Origin: a bacterium HR17
GTDB lineage: Bacteria; Armatimonadota; Fervidibacteria; Fervidibacterales; Fervidibacteraceae
Assembly: GCA_002898575.1 (NCBI GenBank)
Contig: BEHT01000034.1
Coordinates: forward strand, 1 to 38,572
Length of the DNA stretch: 38,572 bases
Reading direction: 5' to 3'
Positions within the stretch are counted from its first letter, which is position 1, and each line of letters starts with the position of its first letter. Shown in pieces: positions 1 through 6,746 of the stretch. The translations under genes were made by a program, and so were the position numbers. Under the pieces are notes generated by a model. The model had not been told where the DNA came from and searched no databases. It was given only the letters and a program-made list of their open reading frames with translations.

Positions 1-90
1 GGTTTTCTGGCAGCCACCAACTGTGGCGGTGAACATGCTTTCCGTGCCTGTGATGCTGCGATCGCTGCAATGGTGCAACGCTTTTTGTAA
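1..90 (+). CDS. C-terminal fragment of an unidentified protein
   Basis: Reading from base 1 in frame gives 29 residues ending at a TAA stop at 88-90. The peptide contains NCGGEHAF and ends in a helix-like AAIAAMVQRFL. The rest of the gene lies before the window. I do not recognise the family. It is convergent with the MtrA-like gene that ends at 221. No typical SD precedes anything here, as expected for a gene that is cut. Confidence 0.45.
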   Translation, partial: GFLAATNCGGEHAFRACDAAIAAMVQRFL

Positions 91-181
91 CGCTAAGCCC
101 AAACGATAATTTGCTGCTCAGAGGAATTGCGACGGGAACGGCAGGAAACGACACAGCATTAGAGACGACAGATATTGCCCC

Positions 182-217
182 GACGGTGGTGACTTGACAA
201 AATTATCTTCCACCGTT
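182..217. other. Inverted repeat between convergent genes
   Basis: ACGGTGG at 183-189 is matched by CCACCGT at 210-216, with a 20-base loop between. It sits between the converging end of the partial gene and the end of the MtrA-like gene, where a bidirectional terminator would be useful. The long loop and lack of a clean T-run make termination uncertain. Confidence 0.25.
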
Positions 218-220
218 CGC

Positions 221-1336
221 CTAAGCACCATCTTGGACGAAAGGGAGACCGAAGCGCAAAGCCAACTCTGCCCGCATCAGTTCGCGACCAAGATAGGCAG
301 CGTGGTCAAGTTGTGTTACCAAACCTAACTCAACAATGGTGTCGCACAGCGTCTTGGCATCTTCACCTTCAATGATGTGCTGCAAGCGGTCTTTGTAGTC
401 GTAATGCTCCACGACGATAATGCCCTTGTCAGGTTGGGGGATGATGACGAAATAACCAGCCTTGTCCAGTTTCAACGGGCGCTGAGTTGGCTGGGCTCGG
501 ATGCGAGGCACTGGCTGCATGATAGCATCTTGCCTTAAAACCCCTTGACAACCACAAGGTCGTGCTTGGGCGCGGGCTTCCACCTCCGCAGCGATGCGTT
601 CGGCGTCTTCGCAACCGATCAAATCCACGACTGTTACCTGTTGGCGAAAATGTTCTATCTCTTGCAGCGTGACATTTCGCAGGAACGGGCGCTTCCCTTT
701 CGCACCGATAATGCGCTGTCGCTCATCTACGCCGTTCTCCGCCAGAGCCAACAACGCTTGCCCGCTCATGTGCCCTTTGGGCTCTTGACCAGCAACGATG
801 AGGGTGTGGATGCATGGGTTCGTGACAATGTTCTTGATCACTTTGTCAATGCCGATGTTCTCCGTTTCCGTCTTACCGACGATAGCCAAACCGCGTGGAC
901 GCAATTGCGCTAACTTTTCGGGCAAATCGGTGCTGGCAAGGGTAGAGACGGCAACGCTACCTTCTCGGTCAAGGACAAAGTATTCACCTGCCACGATCGG
1001 CCAATCGCCGTCAGTTCGCACATCAAAGGAGCACGATGGTCGTTGAACTATTGTCAAGGGCAAGACTCCTTCCGCAGCAGTGTAGAAGCGGTTTTCGGCG
1101 ACGGCGGGATAACATGGGTCGCAACCCAAGCAGGCATACTTGATGGGTTCCATGCCTGCGAGGAATTGGTCAATGTCCGCTCGCAAAGCATCGGCTTCTT
1201 CGCCCGTGATATTGGCTGTTTCGTCTCGCAATGCGAGGAGAGTATCTCGCAGGCAACCGCACTTTCGGCACTTAGGTGTGTCAAAGGCTTGTCTCAAGTC
1301 CGCTCGCAATTGGCGCAATATTTCATCTTGCGACAT
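221..1336 (-). CDS. MtrA-like corrinoid protein with DUF4346 C-terminus
   Basis: This 371-residue protein has three parts. Residues 20-76 hold two cysteine clusters (C23, C26, C28 and C69, C72, C75) that could bind a metal or Fe-S cluster. Residues about 104-255 match subunit A of tetrahydromethanopterin S-methyltransferase (MtrA), with WPIVAGEYF, TETENIGIDKVI, KGHMSGQA and IIGAKG. H189 in GHMSGQ aligns with the MtrA histidine known to be the lower axial ligand of the corrinoid cobalt, so B12 binding is likely. Residues about 290-370 resemble DUF4346 (HAAYLGREL near residues 345-353). Methanogen MtrA is membrane-anchored and acts in the MtrA-H complex; no anchor or other Mtr subunit is seen here. 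The gene overlaps the preceding membrane-protein gene by 14 bases and lies last in an ArsR-led operon. A methyl-carrier role acting on a metal or metalloid is inference only. Confidence 0.85.
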   Translation of the reverse strand: MSQDEILRQLRADLRQAFDTPKCRKCGCLRDTLLALRDETANITGEEADALRADIDQFLAGMEPIKYACLGCDPCYPAVAENRFYTAAEGVLPLTIVQRPSCSFDVRTDGDWPIVAGEYFVLDREGSVAVSTLASTDLPEKLAQLRPRGLAIVGKTETENIGIDKVIKNIVTNPCIHTLIVAGQEPKGHMSGQALLALAENGVDERQRIIGAKGKRPFLRNVTLQEIEHFRQQVTVVDLIGCEDAERIAAEVEARAQARPCGCQGVLRQDAIMQPVPRIRAQPTQRPLKLDKAGYFVIIPQPDKGIIVVEHYDYKDRLQHIIEGEDAKTLCDTIVELGLVTQLDHAAYLGRELMRAELALRFGLPFVQDGA

Positions 1337-1871
1337 CGCTTTTCACCTCCTGCCGTTGACAACAATCAGGGCAGCAACTTTGTCGCCGAAGCCACAAGAA
1401 ACCGCAACCAACCGACAACGCTGTGACAAGTGCTACCAGAGGTTTTGTCAATCCCAGCGCTTTTGCCCCAAACAAACCCAGCCAAACGCTCAGCATGGGT
1501 GAACCACAGCAGCCGACCAAAAAGCAAGTGCCCGTCCATAGTGCCGAACCTAATCCCACGCCGAACGCTGCACCTGCCACCGCTCGTTTGCGGTTGTATC
1601 GCCAATGCATCAAGGCATAAGCAGCGAAGGCAAAAGCCAAAGCGTAAGCGAAACCGAGGAAGTAGTCTTGATGTTGCAAGTAGCGCCTAAATCCATCGCG
1701 TGACAGAACGGTGGAAGTGGTTCGTATGACCTTGTCTTCCACGCAGTTGCCTTGCTCGTCCAGGACACAGATGACCTTTTGGTTCACCTGAGTAGTGCGG
1801 GACGCATAAACGACATGAGCGCTTATGACAAGGGCGAACACCGCCAACGGCAAAAAGCGAATCCATAGCAT
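1323..1871 (-). CDS. Cysteine-rich membrane protein in ArsR operon
   Basis: The protein has 182 residues: an N-terminal signal or anchor (about 1-24), an extracytoplasmic stretch with C35 and C43, then about four hydrophobic segments (70-90, 98-120, 124-142, 143-161). A CFLVGCCGSP motif (C116, C121, C122) lies at the edge of a membrane segment, and the tail has CCPDCC (C166, C167, C170, C171). Paired cysteines inside a membrane helix followed by a proline recall MerT-type mercury transporters, but overall similarity is too weak for a family call. It starts 6 bases after arsR and overlaps the MtrA-like gene, so the three are very probably co-transcribed. Metal or metalloid handling is inferred from the cysteines and from ArsR. 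Confidence 0.75.
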   Translation of the reverse strand: MLWIRFLPLAVFALVISAHVVYASRTTQVNQKVICVLDEQGNCVEDKVIRTTSTVLSRDGFRRYLQHQDYFLGFAYALAFAFAAYALMHWRYNRKRAVAGAAFGVGLGSALWTGTCFLVGCCGSPMLSVWLGLFGAKALGLTKPLVALVTALSVGCGFLWLRRQSCCPDCCQRQEVKSDVAR

Positions 1872-1877
1872 CGTTGG

Positions 1878-2270
1878 TCACCTCTCTTTCCTTCGGCTCG
1901 GTGGCAGTTTGCCTGAGCCGAGGGGGCATTTGCCGTCTACCCTCATTTGCAACCTTTGCTGCAGCCTTTCCCAATCCAGACGGGTTCGGGGTGTGTCCAA
2001 GTTGCCGAAAGTCGTTAGCAACTTTTTCACCAGTGGCTTGGCATCTTTGGCGACGGTGTAATAAACCCAGAGTCCCTCTTTGCGGTCACTAACGAGCCCA
2101 GCGTTTTTCAAGACGGCGAGGTGGCGGGAAAGGTTGGACTGGTTCACTTCCAGCGCATCCACAAGTTCGCAAACGCAAAACTCACTTTGCATCAGAACTT
2201 TCAGCACCCTAAGTCGGGTTTCATCGGCGAGTGCCTTGAGCACCTTGACAATTTCCTTCACAGTAGCCAT
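1878..2270 (-). CDS. arsR: ArsR/SmtB-family metalloid-responsive repressor
   Basis: This 130-residue winged-helix regulator shows the family pattern LADETRLRVLKVL at about 13-26 and the recognition-helix region NQSNLSRHLAVLKNAGLV at 43-60. The sequence EFCVCEL places C32 and C34 where E. coli ArsR has its As(III)-binding cysteines, and C115 is an additional C-terminal cysteine. In this family the repressor leaves DNA when thiol-binding metalloid or metal is bound. The ATG at 2270 is chosen because AAGGAG precedes it at good spacing; an upstream extension to 2300 would run through the operator. It is the first gene of a three-gene operon with the membrane protein and the MtrA-like protein. Confidence 0.9.
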   Translation of the reverse strand: MATVKEIVKVLKALADETRLRVLKVLMQSEFCVCELVDALEVNQSNLSRHLAVLKNAGLVSDRKEGLWVYYTVAKDAKPLVKKLLTTFGNLDTPRTRLDWERLQQRLQMRVDGKCPLGSGKLPPSRRKER

Positions 2271-2280
2271 CACTCTCCTT

Positions 2281-2305
2281 ATGAGTGTATGAGCAATCAC
2301 TCATG
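2281..2305 (-). promoter_or_regulatory. Putative ArsR/SmtB-type operator
   Basis: Just upstream of the arsR start lies TGAG, six bases, CTCA (2290-2303), which matches the TGAA-N6-TTCA layout of SmtB/ArsR operators. An overlapping perfect inverted repeat, ATGAGTG (2281-2287) with CACTCAT (2298-2304), shares the right arm. The site lies between a TTTACA-like -35 (about 2331-2336, minus strand) and the SD, as expected for autorepression. Binding is inferred from position and symmetry. Confidence 0.6.
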
Positions 2306-2355
2306 AACATGTCATGGTATTCAGCCGATGTAAAGGAGGGAAAAATGAAAGGTGG

Positions 2356-2428
2356 TGCGCCGGGCAGGAATCGAACCTGCGACCCCCGGATTAAAAGTCC
2401 GGTGCTCTGCCGACTGAGCTACTGGCGC
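2356..2428 (-). tRNA. tRNA-Lys(UUU), copy 1
   Basis: This is a 73-base cloverleaf on the minus strand. The anticodon loop CTTTTAA gives anticodon UUU, and the T arm is GCAGG-TTCGATT-CCTGC. The acceptor stem begins GCGCCAG against CCGGCGC, so base 6 (A) faces C and leaves an A-C mismatch. The second copy at 27211 has G there and pairs perfectly. CCA is not encoded. The gene stands alone between arsR and a repeat-rich spacer. Confidence 0.95.
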
Positions 2429-2813
2429 ACTAAGAAAAAATTTTGCGCAAACGAATCTCCACGTGGTAGTTTTAGCGGGCTTCTCCTTCAAGGACAGTTA
2501 TCGGCTCTCGGTTAACCATCCCAATCTAAGTGTTATTCATTTAGCGCGCCCTCGCAAATAAATCAACACCTACTGACGGTGCACTGGGAAAATTCGGCGT
2601 TGCGACACAACTTCGCACCGACAGTTAGCTCCTTGACACCGTCGCAAGTTCATGTTCTGTCGTTGTCCCTGCTTGGTTTGAGGACTGAAGCGTAGGACTT
2701 TGCTTTGTTGATTTCCCTTCCATTGGAGGGTCGTGCGCCTGCATGATGCCGAGCCGTAATTTCCTGTAGATGGGACGAGGGACGCAGGGCGAGGAACGGG
2801 GACGGAATTCAGT

Positions 2814-2876
2814 AGGTCGGTAATCCGGCAGGTCAGTAAATCGGCAAGTCAGCAAATTGGTAGGTCGGATGTCGGC
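2814..2876. repeat. 16-bp degenerate tandem repeat, four units
   Basis: Four units of 16, 16, 16 and 15 bases follow each other: AGGTCGGTAATCCGGC, AGGTCAGTAAATCGGC, AAGTCAGCAAATTGGT, AGGTCGGATGTCGGC. All are non-coding. The unit does not resemble the double-hairpin repeats elsewhere in the window. Confidence 0.75.
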
Positions 2877-2894
2877 AAAAAATTCCGACTCACC

Positions 2895-3245
2895 AGAGGT
2901 TCGCCCTCTGAAAAATTCTTCAGTTCGTCGCAGCTAGAGTTGTTCCTTCCGATGTATCCCTTTTCACGCCAATTTTTTCAACGTCTTTCAGAGGGCGATT
3001 CTCTGAAGCGCCGATCGGCTGCTCGGGGGAGCAGCCCTCCGATTGACAAATTTTTTCGTGTCGTTCGGAGGGTGCGTCTCCTGACGCACCGATTTTTCTT
3101 CGGGGGCTCAGGAAAGCCACCCTCCGAGGAGTGATAATTTTTCCACGCTGATTTTTTCTTCGGCTGCTCAGGAGAGCAGCCCTCCGAGAAGCAATTTGTT
3201 CTCTCACGCGGTTTTTTATCGGCTTAGGAGAGTTGCCCTCTGATC
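2895..3245. repeat. Degenerate double-hairpin repeat cluster
   Basis: Several diverged copies of the intergenic hairpin family occur here. Clear stems are GGCTGCTC/GAGCAGCC (3017-3036, loop GGGG), GGTGCGTC/GACGCACC (3071-3090, loop TCCT) and GGCTGCTC/GAGCAGCC (3162-3181, loop AGGA). Outer blocks like CGGAGGG and CCCTCCGA flank several of them. Stem sequences differ from the other arrays yet stay paired, and T-rich tracts separate the copies. Confidence 0.75.
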
Positions 3246-3296
3246 ACCCTTCCCAATATAGCGTGAGGATTCTTTGCATCGTTTTTAGGGTTTTTG

Positions 3297-3329
3297 TGTT
3301 ACAATTGCGACAGCGTCCCGCAAGGACGC
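3297..3329 (+). promoter_or_regulatory. Extended -10 promoter and leader hairpin
   Basis: TGTTACAAT at 3297-3305 is an extended -10 element; no good -35 is visible at normal spacing. A hairpin GCGTCC-CGCAA-GGACGC at 3313-3329 starts near the expected transcription start, just before the SD GAAGGAG. It may protect or modulate the mRNA of the following small gene. Confidence 0.5.
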
Positions 3330-3347
3330 GAAGGAGATGAAAAAGCG

Positions 3348-3587
3348 ATGAGCAAAGTGGAATGGATTGAGACGGCAGTAATCTTCGTTGCGTTGGCGCT
3401 GCTTTGGGTTCCGATTTTGGGGTTACAGCAGTGGTGGCTCAAGGTAGCACTTTGGACATGTGTGCCTGTCCTCCTTTGGATCGCATGGCGGCGATGGCAA
3501 AGGTTCAACGAAGCCTTGAAGAGCATCCAACGGGAAGACGAAATTTTCCGCCCACTTCCGCCCGAATTGTGGGAGCGCTTAAAGTAG
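3348..3587 (+). CDS. Small two-helix membrane protein
   Basis: The protein has 79 residues, starting MSKVEWIETAV. Two hydrophobic segments (about 7-24 and 30-45) are followed by a basic, tryptophan-rich turn (WIAWRRWQRF) and a soluble tail ending in PPELWERLK. The ATG at 3348 is preceded by AAGGAG at 3331-3336, and a strong extended -10 lies upstream. It stands alone, convergent with pfkA. I do not recognise a family. Such proteins are often membrane-associated accessory factors, but there is no evidence for a specific role. Confidence 0.65.
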   Translation: MSKVEWIETAVIFVALALLWVPILGLQQWWLKVALWTCVPVLLWIAWRRWQRFNEALKSIQREDEIFRPLPPELWERLK

Positions 3588-3754
3588 CGTCTTTCATTGA
3601 CGATTGCCCCAAAGGCATTTAGAAGAGCGTAGCAAATGCCGCTCAAGATTTGTTCAACCGCTCAGTGGACCGAGACACGAACACATTGACTCAATTGGCG
3701 CAGCGGCAATTGGCAGGCTGGGATTCGGACGCTTGTTCACCTTTACCGTTTCAC

Positions 3755-4723
3755 TCATTGTCCCAGCAGATAGGCTAACGCGTAAAGGGTGCTGTCTATC
3801 GGTTTGGGTTTGGTGACGGCATCTTCCAGCGGCGTCAGCACGATGTCGCTTTTCACTTCGCCGACCAATTTATCCGTTTCGCCTTGCAGCAGGAACTCAA
3901 CGGCAGCGTTGCCCAAGCGGCTCGCCAAGATTCGGTCGCGGGCTGTGGGCGAACCGCCCCGTTGGATGTGCCCCAACACTGTGACCCGCACATCCAAACC
4001 CGTTCGTTGTCGCACTTGCTCGGCGATGGCGAACGCCCCGCCCGCTTCGTCGCCTTCCGCAACGACGACGATACTGGAGGTTTTTCCATGTTTTCGCCCT
4101 TCCATCAATCGCTGGCAAACAGCGTCAATGTCCGTCGGCGACTCGGGGATGAGGATTTCTTCGCAACCGCCTGCCAGCCCTGCGTAAAGCGCCAGAAAGC
4201 CCCGATGCCGTCCCATCACTTCCACGAAAAAGATGCGCTCGTGGGCTGCTGCTGTGTCCTTGATTTGGTCAATGGCGCGCACCGCTGTCGTCACTGCTGT
4301 GTCAAAGCCGATGGTGAAGTCGCTGCCGTAAAGGTCGTTGTCAATTGTGGACGCACAAACCAAGATCGGGATGCGTTGCTCCTGCCAGAAGAGGTGGGCG
4401 CCGGTGGATGTCCCGTTGCCACCGATGGCAATCAACCCATCGATGCCCGCTTTACGCACTTGCGCAGCGGCTTGGGCGCGTCCCTCAGGCGTGAAGAATT
4501 CGGGGCAGCGGGAACTCTTCAGAATTGTCCCACCCAAGTGCATGATACCCGAGACGCTCCGCATGTCCATCGGGCGCCACTCGCCTCGCACCAATCCAGC
4601 GTAGCCGCGCAAAATGCCGACAACTTCCACGCCCTTTGCGAGGGCTGTCCGCACGACAGCGCGAACGCATGCGTTCATGCCCGGCGCATCGCCCCCGCTG
4701 GTCAACACGCCGATGCGCCGCAC
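3755..4723 (-). CDS. pfkA: 6-phosphofructokinase with unusual GGNG motif
   Basis: This 322-residue protein matches bacterial phosphofructokinase A, which phosphorylates fructose 6-phosphate in glycolysis. Visible motifs are TSGGDAPGMNA (8-18), STIDNDLYGSDFTIGFDTA (125-143, catalytic base D128), EVMGRHRGFLAL and HIQRGGSPTARDR. The nucleotide motif is GGNGT (101-105), so position 103, an aspartate in E. coli PfkA, is asparagine. G104 is retained and position 125 is S rather than the K typical of PPi-dependent enzymes, so ATP use is more likely than PPi use, but the donor is uncertain. It starts 6 bases after selB ends, so the two are likely co-transcribed. Confidence 0.93.
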   Translation of the reverse strand: MRRIGVLTSGGDAPGMNACVRAVVRTALAKGVEVVGILRGYAGLVRGEWRPMDMRSVSGIMHLGGTILKSSRCPEFFTPEGRAQAAAQVRKAGIDGLIAIGGNGTSTGAHLFWQEQRIPILVCASTIDNDLYGSDFTIGFDTAVTTAVRAIDQIKDTAAAHERIFFVEVMGRHRGFLALYAGLAGGCEEILIPESPTDIDAVCQRLMEGRKHGKTSSIVVVAEGDEAGGAFAIAEQVRQRTGLDVRVTVLGHIQRGGSPTARDRILASRLGNAAVEFLLQGETDKLVGEVKSDIVLTPLEDAVTKPKPIDSTLYALAYLLGQ

Positions 4724-4729
4724 GGCGTA

Positions 4730-6628
4730 TCACCCCTTTCGCAACATGCGGACATCGCCCCGCCGCACTGTGACACCCAAATGGTCTAAAAACTCCAGCA
4801 GCGGGACGGCATACTTGCGGGTCGTTTGCGCTGCCTCACGAAATTGCGACGCTGTGAAGCTGCCGTGTTGCTCGCACAACTGCTGGGCGATCGCTTTTGC
4901 CCGCTCAATCGTTGCGGGATGGACGATGAACTCGGCGACCCGCAGCAACTGTCCTTGCTCTATGAGCAGCGTCAGCACATCCATCGCCTGCTCACGGTCA
5001 GGGAACTCCGCAAGCAACTCGTCCAAATCGGGCGGTGAAAAGCCGGCGTCTTTCGCCCGCCGTTCCATGCGTTCCGCCCATTGACGCCACTCGTCTGTCA
5101 GGTGGACTGCATGGTGGGGCAACCGCACAACTTCTCGGTCTATGACGACGGTGCCGTCCTGCTCAAAGTGCTGTAGCAGCGCTTCAAACAGCGGCGGCGA
5201 CAGTTCGGGTGCGACAGCACTGCGCAGCGCTTCTTTGCTCAGACCCCGCCTCAGCGGGCGTTCAGCGTGGAAGCGTTGGAGCGTGGTGACGATAGCGGTG
5301 CGCCATCGCTCCACTTGGTCGCGGAGCAGCAAAGTTTGCCTGTCTACCGCGAAGGCAACACCGCTTTGCAACAAGGAATCGGCGATCTGCCGCGCCCGTT
5401 CAGGCGACACGAAGAGGCGTCGGGCGATGTCCTTCAGCGGGACACCGTCGGGGCGCTCGTGCAGCCATGCGGTGACGAACTCCGTTTCGCTGCGGGCTTT
5501 TTGCGCTGCCTGCCCCGCTTCGGCAGGGACTTTGCGGCGGCGCCGCTGGCGCGGATAGGGGTCTATGACCTTGCCCCCGCCAATCGTGACCATCGGCGAA
5601 TAACTGCGGATGACAAACAGGTCGCCCCACGCGCATGCGACGGGCTTATCTAAGCGGAGTTCGGCGAAAGTCGTTTCGCCCGGTTGCAGTTCGTTGCGGT
5701 CAAAGAAGAAGACACGCCCGATGCGTTCGGCGGTGCCGATATAGAAGCGAAGGGGAGCACCGTCTTTCAGCGGACGGGGCGCTGAAGCCAGCAGTTGCAC
5801 TTGGACATCCAACCGCTGTGTCGCCAGCAAAGTGTCGGGATGCACCACGACATCGCCCCGTTCTATGCCTTCCCGTTCAATCCCGCTCAAGTTCATCGCC
5901 GCCCGTTGTCCTGCAACGGCGACTTCGACAGGGTTGCCGTAAGCGTGCAGCGACCGCACACGGCTGACCAACCCTTTGGGGGCAATTTCCACTTCGTCGC
6001 CAACCCGCACCGCGCCTGAAAAGACAGCGCCCCGCACGATCGTGCCGAACCCTGCTTTAACAAAGGCGTCGTCAATCGGCAAGCGGAAAGGGCGACTTAC
6101 ATCTTTTGGCGGCACTTCCTGTGCGATGGCGTCCATCGCGGCAAGAAGTTCGTTCAACCCTTCCCCTGTCACCGCTGAGACAGCGACGATGGGGGCACCG
6201 TCCAAAAAGGTCCCTTTGACTTTCGCCTGCACATCGTCTTTGACCAGCTCCAACCATTCGTCGTCCACAAGGTCGCACTTGGTCAGGACGATAAGCCCGC
6301 GTTTACCGTGGAGCAGTTGCAGGATTTCCAAGTGCTCAACGGTTTGGGGCATGACACCTTCGTCGGCAGCGACGACCAGCAGCACCATGTCCATCTCCGC
6401 CGCGCCTGCCAGCATGTTGTGCACGAACCGCTCATGCCCTGGAACATCCACGAGTCCCGCCACGATGCCGCTGGGCAAGGTCAGGTGGGCAAAACCCAAG
6501 TCTATGGACATGCCCCGTTCCCGTTCTTCGGGATGGCGGTCCGTTTCCATACCTGTTAGCGCCCGAATGAGCGTCGTTTTGCCGTGATCCACATGTCCTG
6601 CTGTGCCGACGATGATGTGCTTCGCCAT
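4730..6628 (-). CDS. selB: Selenocysteine-specific elongation factor SelB
   Basis: The protein has 632 residues. The N-terminus is a translational GTPase with GHVDHGKTT (11-19), DVPGHERF and TKCDL. EF-Tu-like beta-barrel domains follow, then a long C-terminal part of winged helices ending in [17 protein letters not shown] and RRGDVRML, diagnostic of SelB. SelB delivers Sec-tRNA to UGA codons by binding a SECIS hairpin. The start at 6628 ([12 protein letters not shown]) is chosen because the GTPase domain begins there; only a weak GGGA precedes it, and a 13-residue extension is possible. No selA, selC, selD or obvious selenoprotein is in the window. Confidence 0.95.
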   Translation of the reverse strand: MAKHIIVGTAGHVDHGKTTLIRALTGMETDRHPEERERGMSIDLGFAHLTLPSGIVAGLVDVPGHERFVHNMLAGAAEMDMVLLVVAADEGVMPQTVEHLEILQLLHGKRGLIVLTKCDLVDDEWLELVKDDVQAKVKGTFLDGAPIVAVSAVTGEGLNELLAAMDAIAQEVPPKDVSRPFRLPIDDAFVKAGFGTIVRGAVFSGAVRVGDEVEIAPKGLVSRVRSLHAYGNPVEVAVAGQRAAMNLSGIEREGIERGDVVVHPDTLLATQRLDVQVQLLASAPRPLKDGAPLRFYIGTAERIGRVFFFDRNELQPGETTFAELRLDKPVACAWGDLFVIRSYSPMVTIGGGKVIDPYPRQRRRRKVPAEAGQAAQKARSETEFVTAWLHERPDGVPLKDIARRLFVSPERARQIADSLLQSGVAFAVDRQTLLLRDQVERWRTAIVTTLQRFHAERPLRRGLSKEALRSAVAPELSPPLFEALLQHFEQDGTVVIDREVVRLPHHAVHLTDEWRQWAERMERRAKDAGFSPPDLDELLAEFPDREQAMDVLTLLIEQGQLLRVAEFIVHPATIERAKAIAQQLCEQHGSFTASQFREAAQTTRKYAVPLLEFLDHLGVTVRRGDVRMLRKG

Positions 6629-6746
6629 GATGCATCCCGACCCAAAAGTATGGCGTTTGCCGACCAAGTGGCTTATCGCGGCGCGATGCCCTAAAACTTA
6701 CAGCGGTGTCGGTTGCCATGCCTTTTTGATGCGGGGGTGGTGTCCG

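Larger units (their letters stand above)
2429..3347. other. Gene-free spacer with repeats
   Basis: No convincing coding sequence lies in this 0.9-kb stretch. It holds the upstream region of tRNA-Lys copy 1, a four-unit 16-bp tandem repeat at 2814-2876, a cluster of degenerate double-hairpin elements at about 2895-3245, and the promoter and leader of the small membrane-protein gene. Nothing was recognised in 2450-2810. Confidence 0.7.

Noticed and set aside
2285-2515. Small plus-strand frame over tRNA-Lys copy 1
   Set aside because: It is the antisense of the tRNA and the operator region; no protein family or codon bias supports it.
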